Shown here in pieces: positions 22,545 through 28,938 of a DNA stretch of 28,938 nt; position 1 is the first letter of the stretch; each line of letters opens with the position of its first letter. The notes under the pieces are model-generated. The model was not told the DNA's origin and made no database searches. It saw only the letters and a program-made list of their open reading frames with translations. The stretch covers positions 1 through 28,938 of the IMG/VR virus record IMGVR_UViG_3300030108_002379. One strand, given 5' to 3'. The position numbers and the translations under genes were made by a program. The stretch is from a virus.

Positions 22545-22933
22545 TTTCTACGCACGGTAACAGAATATTTACTGTCAGCATTTAACCCCTCTGGTAGTAC
22601 ATCAGGGTTTTCTTCTAAAAATAGTTTAATATTTGATTGATGTATTCTGCGCTCCAGGAGGTCAAAAGCATCGTGCTCTTGAATAAATTTATACATAGCC
22701 TCCCAATTGTCTGTCCAATATCTAGACTTTATAGTTTGATAAGCCGTGCCGTGTGGAGTCTTAATACTTGTTGCGCCTGTTTCTTTTAAAATGTTTTGCA
22801 ACTTTTGGTTAATAATATCTAGCTGTTCATCTAAACTGGCGATTTGTTGATCTGCTTCTTTGCGAATTTTATCTTTCGCATCTCTGATTTTTAATAAAAC
22901 TTTTACTAATTCGTTAGCGTTAAAGTCTGACAT
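22541..22933 (-). CDS. Coiled-coil phage protein, Gp157-like architecture
   Basis: A 130-aa protein with an N-terminal coiled coil (about residues 8-50: LLKIRDAKDKIRKEADQQIA, LDEQLDIINQKLQNIL). A small conserved C-terminal domain follows (ETGATSIKTPHGTAYQTIKS; RYWTDNWEAMYKFIQEHD; IHQSNIKLFLEENPDVLPEG), ending SVTVRRK. The layout, a coiled coil then a compact domain responding to a G-SIKTPHGT strand, recalls Gp157-type phage proteins, though the match is only architectural. Relatives of the C-terminal domain are frequent in phage replication regions; no function is known to me. AAGGAAAC provides the ribosome binding site. A 75-nt gap separates it from the helicase gene. Confidence 0.65.
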   Translation of the reverse strand: MSDFNANELVKVLLKIRDAKDKIRKEADQQIASLDEQLDIINQKLQNILKETGATSIKTPHGTAYQTIKSRYWTDNWEAMYKFIQEHDAFDLLERRIHQSNIKLFLEENPDVLPEGLNADSKYSVTVRRK

Positions 22934-23008
22934 GATTTGTTTCCTTCCGTATTAAATTGTGTGTTTTCGTTAAACAATATAAGACACCTTGATACTAGCA
23001 TTTTTTTA

Positions 23009-24562
23009 TCATAATTCCAACTCCTTTTTGTAAAGATCGACTAATTTAGTATGGTTTTTAAGTTTACTCTGCAGCATGCTATACAATTTACTTTCCACAG
23101 GACTTCCTGATATATGAAACACGGTCATAGGGCTATCTTGCCCGGGCCTATCTATCCTTGCGTTGGCTTGTAAATATGTTTCTAAAGACGTAACAGGTGC
23201 ATACCATATGATTGTGTCCGCGGCAGTTAGGGTCACTCCATGCGATGCCGCCTGTGGTTGAATAATTAAAACACTCGGATGTTTAGTTTCTTGGAATGAC
23301 TTGAATATTTGTGCTCTCTTATTTACAGGCACCGAACCATTTATTATTTCGCTTGTAATTTTATGTTTATCTAAAAACTCACTAAGTAATTGTATGGTGT
23401 GTTTGAAAGGCACGAACACTAAAACTTTATTACTGGCTTCTTCAATCACTTCGCGCACAACAGTTAGTCGGTTAGACACATCAAACTCTATTACCTCTTT
23501 ATTGTCGGTATAAACTGCACCACCTGATATTTGTAATAGCTTGTTTAAATTAACAGCCGCATTTACAGAACTTATTTCTTCTCCGGCGGCGGTCATGTAC
23601 ATATCTTGTTTTAGCTTTTTGTAGAATTTTTCTTGTTGTGCGGTAAGAGGTGCTTCTCTATTAACGTGTGTGACAGGAGGTAAGTCCAGGCATTCTGCTT
23701 TTGTAAACCTCACTGCAGGTTGTAGCATATTAAATACCGTAGACTCTGCATCATCTTTTGGTATCCATTTAAATCTACCCACACTGTACATAACCATATC
23801 TCTAAACCTACCAAAAAATCTAGGGCATCTATCAGGCACACAAAGTTTACCAAGACCGAACGCATCAACTGGAGATTGTGCCGCGGGAGTTCCTGTCATC
23901 ATCCACAGCCATGTATTGTTGCCTAACAGTCTTTGCATAGACTTCCATCGTTTTGTAGTTACAGATTTGTAAGCGTTTGCCTCATCAATAATAATTAAAT
24001 CAAACCCCGCTTTTTTAATGTCCTCTTCTACAATCTCTATGCCATCATAATTTATAATAATATATTCTGCGTCTGAATTAATTATATCTTTACGTTTTTC
24101 TCGTGTACCATACGCTATGTTAACTGTTCTGTGCAGCGCAAACTTAAACAAATCTGCTTGCCATGCAGAGTGCATTATAGATAAAGGGCAAACAACTAAT
24201 ACTTTTTTAATTTTGCCAAGTTTTATTAGATAATCTGATGCCCAGATAGCAGAAGCTGTTTTACCTGTGCCTTGCTCATTAAAACAAAAGCCACGTTTAG
24301 TTATAGATAAGAAAGACGCTGTTATCTTTTGATGTTCCATGGGCCTAAACTCACCTGCCCAATCATAATCTCTCTCCATTGGAGACGGCACGTTTTTGAA
24401 CCTAAGCTCTTTTAAAATTTTAGCTTCTTCAAACCCCCAGTTAACTAATACTTTGGTAAACTCATTGTCTTTTTTAATAACTTTACTTTTAGTGATCGCG
24501 TTAATTATGCGATCAGGATATTTAGTATTCACCAATAAAGCTTTATTATCTACTACTTGCAT
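23009..24562 (-). CDS. SF2 DNA helicase, SNF2-like
   Basis: A 517-aa ATP-dependent DNA translocase or helicase. Motifs in order: MEHQK with Gln78, Walker A NEQGTGKTASA with GTGKT at 98-102, LVVCPLSIMHSAW (motif Ia), IIIDEANAYKS with Asp193-Glu194 (motif II, DEAN instead of DEAH), MMTGTP at 221-226 (motif III), QAASHGVTL at 437-445 (motif V) and QANARIDRPGQ at 465-475 (motif VI). The last motif is typical of SNF2-type enzymes. Both RecA-like lobes are complete and no accessory nuclease domain is present. In phages such proteins act in replication, recombination or branch migration. It starts at ATG in a TAATG overlap with the small HNH-type gene. Confidence 0.9.
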   Translation of the reverse strand: MQVVDNKALLVNTKYPDRIINAITKSKVIKKDNEFTKVLVNWGFEEAKILKELRFKNVPSPMERDYDWAGEFRPMEHQKITASFLSITKRGFCFNEQGTGKTASAIWASDYLIKLGKIKKVLVVCPLSIMHSAWQADLFKFALHRTVNIAYGTREKRKDIINSDAEYIIINYDGIEIVEEDIKKAGFDLIIIDEANAYKSVTTKRWKSMQRLLGNNTWLWMMTGTPAAQSPVDAFGLGKLCVPDRCPRFFGRFRDMVMYSVGRFKWIPKDDAESTVFNMLQPAVRFTKAECLDLPPVTHVNREAPLTAQQEKFYKKLKQDMYMTAAGEEISSVNAAVNLNKLLQISGGAVYTDNKEVIEFDVSNRLTVVREVIEEASNKVLVFVPFKHTIQLLSEFLDKHKITSEIINGSVPVNKRAQIFKSFQETKHPSVLIIQPQAASHGVTLTAADTIIWYAPVTSLETYLQANARIDRPGQDSPMTVFHISGSPVESKLYSMLQSKLKNHTKLVDLYKKELEL

Positions 24563-24858
24563 TATGCTTTTTTCACTGATCTATCAGAGTTGCGCTTAAA
24601 AGATCTGTTTGTACTAGCTTTAACAACTCTAATATTTTTCTTGTCATTAGTGCCTCCCTTAGAGAGAGCTTTTTTGTGATCAATATCTTTACCCTCTCTT
24701 CTGTCGGCTTTACCATTTTTGTTTTTGTCTACGCTTGTTTTGTCCATAGCATACCGAGCACGTTCACGAGCGTTACGCCTGTCTTGCTCTTTCTTACCTC
24801 GCTTTTTTTGTTGCACGTATTCTTTTTTATAAGGTCTTGGTTTGTTTACGTAAGGCAT
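24562..24858 (-). CDS. Small HNH-type nuclease-like protein with EF-hand-like loop
   Basis: A 98-aa very basic protein. The C-terminal half has the zinc-less HNH core: DIDHKKALSKGG with Asp58, Asp60, His61, then N75 in NIRVVK and ASTNRSF with Asn84. Just before it, residues 44-55 read DKNKNGKADRRE, which fits a canonical 12-residue EF-hand calcium loop (Asp1, Asn3, Asn5, Gly6, Asp9, Glu12). The N-terminus is Lys/Arg-rich (KKRGKKEQDRRNARERARYA), suited to DNA binding. Small proteins with this HNH core are common in phage genomes and are probable endonucleases. Metal dependence through the loop is inference. AAAGGAGATACTAA gives a strong ribosome binding site. It is coupled to the helicase gene by a one-base overlap. 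Confidence 0.75.
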   Translation of the reverse strand: MPYVNKPRPYKKEYVQQKKRGKKEQDRRNARERARYAMDKTSVDKNKNGKADRREGKDIDHKKALSKGGTNDKKNIRVVKASTNRSFKRNSDRSVKKA

Positions 24859-25010
24859 TTAGTATCTCCTTTTTTATAATGTTGTTTAGACCTTGCTTCG
24901 CTACCGACTCCTCTGTGTAGCCGAGCACATATTATGTTAGGGTCGGGAACAAAAATAAATTTATTTGCAAGCAACGCTTCTTGTCGTTTACTAACTTTCC
25001 AAAATATCAT
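24846..25010 (-). CDS. Probable 54-aa microgene between nrdJ-like gene and small HNH gene
   Basis: The 148-base gap between two minus-strand genes is spanned by one frame. It begins with ATGA overlapping the reductase stop (25010-25007) and ends with TAA 13 nt inside the next gene. The peptide starts MIFWKVSKRQEALLANKFIF and contains VPDPNIICARLHRGVGSEAR, a mixed, non-repetitive composition with a basic C-terminus. The conserved-looking overlaps and lack of any other use for the gap support it; its short length and unknown family argue for caution. The AAGGAG site of the next gene lies inside its 3' end. Confidence 0.45.
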   Translation of the reverse strand: MIFWKVSKRQEALLANKFIFVPDPNIICARLHRGVGSEARSKQHYKKGDTKCLT

Positions 25011-26896
25011 ATCTCACAACCTCCTGCGGTACATGCCAATTCTTGTACGCCTTTAACATTGTCATCATCTTCTACTAACTTAGCCCAGTCTATCTTTGTA
25101 GGCATCTTAGCTAACATTTCATTATACTCTTGCTCGGTGCATTCTTCATAGGGAGCTTGTTTGTAAGTCCCGCCATCCCAAGGTAAAAAAGATATACCTG
25201 ATATGTCGTTGAAGTTATTCCATACCCAAGCACCTACATCTAACCACTCATGCTCTTTTACGGAAATAGTTACCGATGGCTTATGTTCACACCAATGCTT
25301 CTGGTACATCATCCACAACTCCAAGTGGTCAACCGCTGTTAAGTCTTCTCTAACTTTACAACCGTCTGGAGATTTTATCGGAAAGGAAAACACAGCGGTC
25401 GAGTCTGGTTTCATTACACAATCTTCCGTTGGTATACCCGCTTCCTTTAAGAAGTGTGTGAGAGGGTCTTTTTTATCTCCACGAACCCTGCGAATATAAT
25501 GAGGGCTATGTCTAGTATGAATACCACTGGCAGAATTAACAAGCTGACTAACAGTGCCAGAAGGTTTGACACAAGTAATCGCAGTCGATTGAGGGATTCC
25601 CAAAAGAACAGATAAGTCAGCGTTTGTTTTAACAGCCGCCTGTTTAAGTTGCTCAAGTTTTTCTTTAGTATCATCGTTAACTTCTGACATCCATTTATTA
25701 TCTAGTATACCAGTCAACGACACCCCAAGCAGTCTTTCTTCCTCCGTGTTCTTTTTCCATACTTTCCGTAAATATGGGAAGTTTGTAAGTGTGGCTTGCC
25801 ATGTGCCTAATATAGTGGCTACCTCAACTTTTTCTTTTATAGTTTCAAACGTGTCATCTTCACGCACCACAACCTCTGACAAATTACAAAACTGATATGG
25901 ACGCAAAATTATCTCGCTGCAGGGATTAGTTCCAAAATCATAATTAACATCACGTCTTCCAATAGACTTAGCCTGTTTTTTAGATGCGTCTCTAGAAAAA
26001 ATACCTCGTTCTCCAGAATGACTGTTATATAAACTTGTCCACTCGTGTAAAAATAAACTTACATCAGGTTTCTCTTCATAGATAGCTGAATTATTAGCCA
26101 ACGCTCTTTGACCGTTTTGTTCCCACCATGCGCCTGACTTGCACTCCCTCATTCTTGAGTCTTCTAAATCAGATAGAGAAATCATAGCTGATCTACGCAC
26201 ACCACCGACCACAACAATTTGACCTACCATACACATTATGTCGTGACATTCTATGGAAGAAAGTTTTCTCCCGCTGGCTTGTTTGAACTTGTTAATGGTA
26301 AATTTAAATAGTTCTTCTAGTGGGGCAGGACCACTTGCTCTACCGCCAAAGGTTTTTAGTTTTGCCCCTGCTGGTCGCACTTTAGATAAATCCCATTTAG
26401 GTATTTCACCAGAATATAATAAAGCAATAAGTTGCCTCAAACTCTTAGCCCAACCTTCTTTACTGTCGGACACCGATATGGTGGTGTCTGACTCAAACAT
26501 TTTCTCAGGTATTTCAGGAAGTTTTTGTACATACTTGTGCTCTACGCTGAAGCCAACTCCCGTGCCACACAATAAAATATACATGGCTTCGTCAAAAGCT
26601 TTGGGGTCGTCAATAGGAAGATAGGAACAGTTATATCCTGCTGTGTTATCACGTGCCAACGCTTTACCTGCTGTCATTATGGCTCGCATACTTGGCATAA
26701 CTTCTAAATTACATATTGCCTCATGCACTCTAAACTTAGTAGGGGTATCTACTACGTGTCCATGCTCGGCTTCTAGGTGACTTACCATAAAATCCATATA
26801 CCGACTTACAGACTCATGCCAATCTTCTCTGCGGTTTTCTTCAGGTAAATATCTTGCGTAACGACTCTTAGCGATGAATTGACTATAACTATCCAT
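25007..26896 (-). CDS. nrdJ: Class II (adenosylcobalamin-dependent) ribonucleotide reductase
   Basis: A 629-aa enzyme that makes deoxynucleotides for phage DNA synthesis, using coenzyme B12 rather than an oxygen-dependent metal cofactor. Active-site landmarks: AGYNCSYLP with redox Cys90, LCGTGVGFS, VGGVRRSAMIS, NPCSE at 324-328 with the thiyl-radical Cys326 and Glu328, FCNLSEV with the second redox Cys337, and a C-terminal cysteine pair CTAGGC (Cys622, Cys627) that passes electrons from thioredoxin-like donors. A standalone enzyme without a small subunit and this C-terminus indicate class II of the monomeric type; the Lactobacillus enzyme is about 100 residues longer. I start it at ATG 26896 (TAATG overlap with the DUF3310 gene); an upstream GTG at 26938 would add 14 residues. 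Host supply of cobalamin is implied. Confidence 0.88.
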   Translation of the reverse strand: MDSYSQFIAKSRYARYLPEENRREDWHESVSRYMDFMVSHLEAEHGHVVDTPTKFRVHEAICNLEVMPSMRAIMTAGKALARDNTAGYNCSYLPIDDPKAFDEAMYILLCGTGVGFSVEHKYVQKLPEIPEKMFESDTTISVSDSKEGWAKSLRQLIALLYSGEIPKWDLSKVRPAGAKLKTFGGRASGPAPLEELFKFTINKFKQASGRKLSSIECHDIMCMVGQIVVVGGVRRSAMISLSDLEDSRMRECKSGAWWEQNGQRALANNSAIYEEKPDVSLFLHEWTSLYNSHSGERGIFSRDASKKQAKSIGRRDVNYDFGTNPCSEIILRPYQFCNLSEVVVREDDTFETIKEKVEVATILGTWQATLTNFPYLRKVWKKNTEEERLLGVSLTGILDNKWMSEVNDDTKEKLEQLKQAAVKTNADLSVLLGIPQSTAITCVKPSGTVSQLVNSASGIHTRHSPHYIRRVRGDKKDPLTHFLKEAGIPTEDCVMKPDSTAVFSFPIKSPDGCKVREDLTAVDHLELWMMYQKHWCEHKPSVTISVKEHEWLDVGAWVWNNFNDISGISFLPWDGGTYKQAPYEECTEQEYNEMLAKMPTKIDWAKLVEDDDNVKGVQELACTAGGCEI

Positions 26897-27186
26897 TAGT
26901 TCCCTTTCATTTCTCTTATTAATCGGTTTAAATACCACAATGCTTTTTCTAAATCTTGCAACGTGTTCTCTTTCTCTTCTGCTCTACTTAAATATTTCAT
27001 TGCGTTTAATCGTAAATAAGTCTGAAACCCATGAGGTGTAGACTTTGCTTTTAAATACTCTATGGTTTCCATACCACCTTTCATATAGTGTTCTGGATGA
27101 TTGACCATATCTCTATGTTCAAAATCACTGTTTTCTGTATATAAGTAATTAGGGTCTTGCGACCTATCCATACCCCTATTAGCCAT
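26896..27186 (-). CDS. DUF3310 protein (T7 gp1.7-like)
   Basis: A 96-aa protein with the DUF3310 signature: MVNHPEHYMKGGMETIEYLK, a middle helix (FQTYLRLNAMKYLSRAEEKE), then DLEKALWYLNRLI. The family includes T7 gene 1.7, reported as a nucleotide kinase, so a role in nucleotide metabolism is plausible. It is encoded immediately before the ribonucleotide reductase, which fits. It starts in a TAATG overlap with the nuclease gene and ends in another TAATG with nrdJ. The first 28 residues (DRSQDPNYLYTENSD) are a variable lead-in. Confidence 0.8.
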   Translation of the reverse strand: MANRGMDRSQDPNYLYTENSDFEHRDMVNHPEHYMKGGMETIEYLKAKSTPHGFQTYLRLNAMKYLSRAEEKENTLQDLEKALWYLNRLIREMKGN

Positions 27187-27848
27187 TACACATACCCCCC
27201 ATTATGTTCACAATCTGTTACAGGACAATACTTCCTACAAGTAAAATTAGGCACCGGATTCCACACATCTGTTTCGTATGCCTTGTCTAATCTCGCTACG
27301 TCAAACGTAAAACTGTTTGCTAAGTCAGTTATCTGGTTTCTCACATAATTAGTTTTTATTAAATCTTTGGACACAACAAACAGTAGTCCTGCTTTTATAT
27401 AGTTAACTTTTGGGAAGTGTTTGAATGTAGCTATTGATAGTATCTGTAATTGTTTAACGTCAGCATAGCGAGAACTTTTACCAGTCTTGTAATCTACTAC
27501 GTATGCTATGTCGTTATTGTGCACCACTAAATCGGCTATTCCTCTCCACCAATACTTTGTATCATTAAAACCACAAGGTTCTAAATCCTTGGTCAAACCC
27601 ATCTCATACTCACAAAGCTTGTCGCCTTTTAACTTCTTTAGAATATTTAAATAAGGCTCAATATACTTAAACTTTTCTGGTATTACCGTGTCCTGACGCA
27701 CATAATCTTCTGCCGCTTTGTGTGCTTCTTTACCATATATCAGGGCAGTATTATCTTCCTGTCTTATATCCTTGACAACTCGTAGCCTGTGGTATTTCCT
27801 AGGACATTGTTTGAATAAAGACAACGATGAATAAGACCATTTAGCCAT
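27186..27848 (-). CDS. PD-(D/E)XK (RecB/Cas4-like) nuclease with four-Cys cluster
   Basis: A 220-aa exonuclease-type protein. It opens MAKWSYSSLSLFKQCPRKYH, the standard start of RecB-like PD-(D/E)XK nucleases, followed by YGKEAHKA. The catalytic residues are GIADL with Asp106, VVDYKTGK with Asp119 and Lys121, and Gln133 in QLQILS. Four cysteines, one at the N-terminus (Cys15) and three at the C-terminus (Cys204, Cys208, Cys213 in CRKYCPVTDC), match the arrangement that holds a 4Fe-4S cluster in Cas4 and AddB nucleases. It probably processes DNA ends in replication or recombination. The chosen ATG at 27848 overlaps the polymerase stop by 8 nt and begins at the conserved motif; an upstream ATG at 27872 would add 8 residues. 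Confidence 0.85.
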   Translation of the reverse strand: MAKWSYSSLSLFKQCPRKYHRLRVVKDIRQEDNTALIYGKEAHKAAEDYVRQDTVIPEKFKYIEPYLNILKKLKGDKLCEYEMGLTKDLEPCGFNDTKYWWRGIADLVVHNNDIAYVVDYKTGKSSRYADVKQLQILSIATFKHFPKVNYIKAGLLFVVSKDLIKTNYVRNQITDLANSFTFDVARLDKAYETDVWNPVPNFTCRKYCPVTDCEHNGGYV

Positions 27849-28938
27849 AAGATTTCCCATACTCTGTTTCACAATTTAACGGCAAACCTTGACACCAATC
27901 TGGTCTCCATTCCATACACTTTGTTACGTATTCCGCCGCTTCTTCCGCTTCCTGTTCTGGTGCAATACAAGTTACAGCGTCATGCACTGTCATCACCACT
28001 TTATATCTTTTAGCCACCCTCAACATCTGCTCGCCTATTACACATCTAGCTACGGCTTGACATATGTTCTCTACTACTTTCCCCCCGTAAATATTTATTC
28101 TGTCTTTTTTGCTCTTGTAAGAATAGTAGTATTCTCCACTAGAATCTTGCTCTTTTTTTAAGTCAGGGTATCTTAATTGTAACTTATTAGGGAGGTCAAA
28201 ACCAACGTTTGGTATAATGTCCAACGCCTGTTTTTGCTTAGTTATTTGTAAATATTTGCCTTGGATTATAGCTTCTAAGCCATCTTGCGCGTGTCTCCAA
28301 AATTGAGGTATAAAAGGGACTGCTTTTCTATATGTGTACACAATTTTTTTACATCTTTCTACATCGACAAGCATGCCGAAAGCTTTTAATTGGTTGCTAA
28401 ATTTTTTAGCTCCCATACCATAGCCACAACCTAATATAGTTGTCTTACCCACAAACCGCTCTTCTTTATTTATATCTCTGATATCTTTGAGAAATATTTT
28501 ACTAGCCATCATTTTGTATACATCATCCCCATTTGCAAAAGCTTCTACTAAATTATTCTGACCTGCTAACCAAGCCAAAACTCTAGCCTCTATCTGTGAA
28601 GAGTCGGAGCTAACTATAACAAAACCCTTGGGGGCCTGGATAGCTTGTTTTAACACAGAGTTTCTTGGAATATTTTGTAGGTTCACATTATCAGAGCCAC
28701 CCCACCTTCCTGTATGAGCGGCATAATATTTCAAGGGGACGGGAAGCCGCCCTCTATTACCAATGTCCATAAATCGTTGCGTCCTTGTTTCTTCCAGTGT
28801 GGACTTTGTTCCAAGTCTAGCCGCGACCAATGTTTGAACTTTTTGGTTGGGGTGATTTTGTAAATCCTTAAAGTTCTCGTCTGTTTTAGAAAAAGCAAAA
28901 GTCTGTTTGCCTGTGCGCGGACTTATTTTCATCGGCGG
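27841..28938 (-). CDS. polA-like: DNA polymerase I family A, C-terminal part (5' end outside window)
   Basis: The frame is open to the right edge, so only the polymerase domain is seen; residue numbers count from the ATG at 28932, which is probably internal. TGRWGGSDNVNLQNIPR precedes motif A, SSDSSQIEARVLAWLAG with catalytic Asp110. Motif B aligns exactly with E. coli Pol I R754-K758-F762-Y766 as Arg159, Lys163, Leu167, Tyr171, so Phe762 is replaced by leucine (codon TTA at 28434-28432). Motif C is TVHDAVT with Asp318; the usual HDE glutamate is alanine. Leu762-type enzymes are reported to be abundant in marine viruses. It replicates phage DNA together with the primase-helicase and helicase encoded downstream. 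An exonuclease domain, if any, lies outside the window. Confidence 0.92.
   Translation of the reverse strand, partial: PPMKISPRTGKQTFAFSKTDENFKDLQNHPNQKVQTLVAARLGTKSTLEETRTQRFMDIGNRGRLPVPLKYYAAHTGRWGGSDNVNLQNIPRNSVLKQAIQAPKGFVIVSSDSSQIEARVLAWLAGQNNLVEAFANGDDVYKMMASKIFLKDIRDINKEERFVGKTTILGCGYGMGAKKFSNQLKAFGMLVDVERCKKIVYTYRKAVPFIPQFWRHAQDGLEAIIQGKYLQITKQKQALDIIPNVGFDLPNKLQLRYPDLKKEQDSSGEYYYSYKSKKDRINIYGGKVVENICQAVARCVIGEQMLRVAKRYKVVMTVHDAVTCIAPEQEAEEAAEYVTKCMEWRPDWCQGLPLNCETEYGKSYG

Noticed and set aside
22888-22983. 31-codon minus-strand frame running from the helicase-coiled-coil gap into the start of the 130-aa gene
   Set aside because: No ribosome binding site and no coupled start; overlap with the next gene looks accidental.

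Overview
This window is part of the genome of a tailed double-stranded DNA phage, most likely a short-tailed marine phage infecting an alphaproteobacterium. That call rests on the gene families seen: a LamG-type tail protein, several structural proteins with sequence styles familiar from uncultured marine phages, a class II (B12-dependent) ribonucleotide reductase, and a family A DNA polymerase with leucine at the position equivalent to E. coli Pol I Phe762. HMO-2011-type phages of SAR116/pelagic bacteria are the closest group I can recall, but I could not test this. No terminase, portal, capsid, integrase, tRNA or CRISPR array is visible. The window looks like an arbitrary cut: a tail gene is truncated at the left edge and the DNA polymerase gene at the right edge.

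Left block (2-18074, all + strand): late genes. Tail fibre/LamG (partial), tail assembly chaperone-like protein, two small proteins (one membrane-anchored), holin and M15 peptidase endolysin form a tail-tip and lysis group. A 628-aa conserved structural protein, a 99-aa protein, a probable 31-aa microgene, and three large Ala/Gln-rich virion-type proteins follow. The next gene encodes a single 2,649-residue polyvalent protein with a Bergerat-fold (GHKL) ATPase, a HExxH metallopeptidase and a long C-terminal virion-type region. A GC-rich island inside it carries a second, overlapping 82-codon reading frame with its own Shine-Dalgarno site. A small hypothetical gene and an HNH endonuclease gene close the block.

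Right block (18013-28938, all - strand): the replication and nucleotide module, read from right to left. It contains DNA polymerase A (partial), a PD-(D/E)XK nuclease with a four-cysteine cluster, a DUF3310 protein, NrdJ-type ribonucleotide reductase, a 54-aa overlapping microgene, a small HNH-type protein with an EF-hand-like loop, an SF2/SNF2-like helicase, a coiled-coil protein, a Cys4 protein, a protein with an acidic tail (possibly ssDNA-binding), a primase-polymerase/DUF927 helicase fusion, and a 65-aa protein. Most junctions are 1-13 nt stop/start overlaps, so the block looks like a translationally coupled operon. It ends at an intrinsic terminator at 17955-17981, which lies inside the convergent HNH gene.

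There is no stretch over 300 bases without a gene. The longest non-coding gap is the 75-base interval at 22934-23008, where I see only the ribosome binding site of the next gene.
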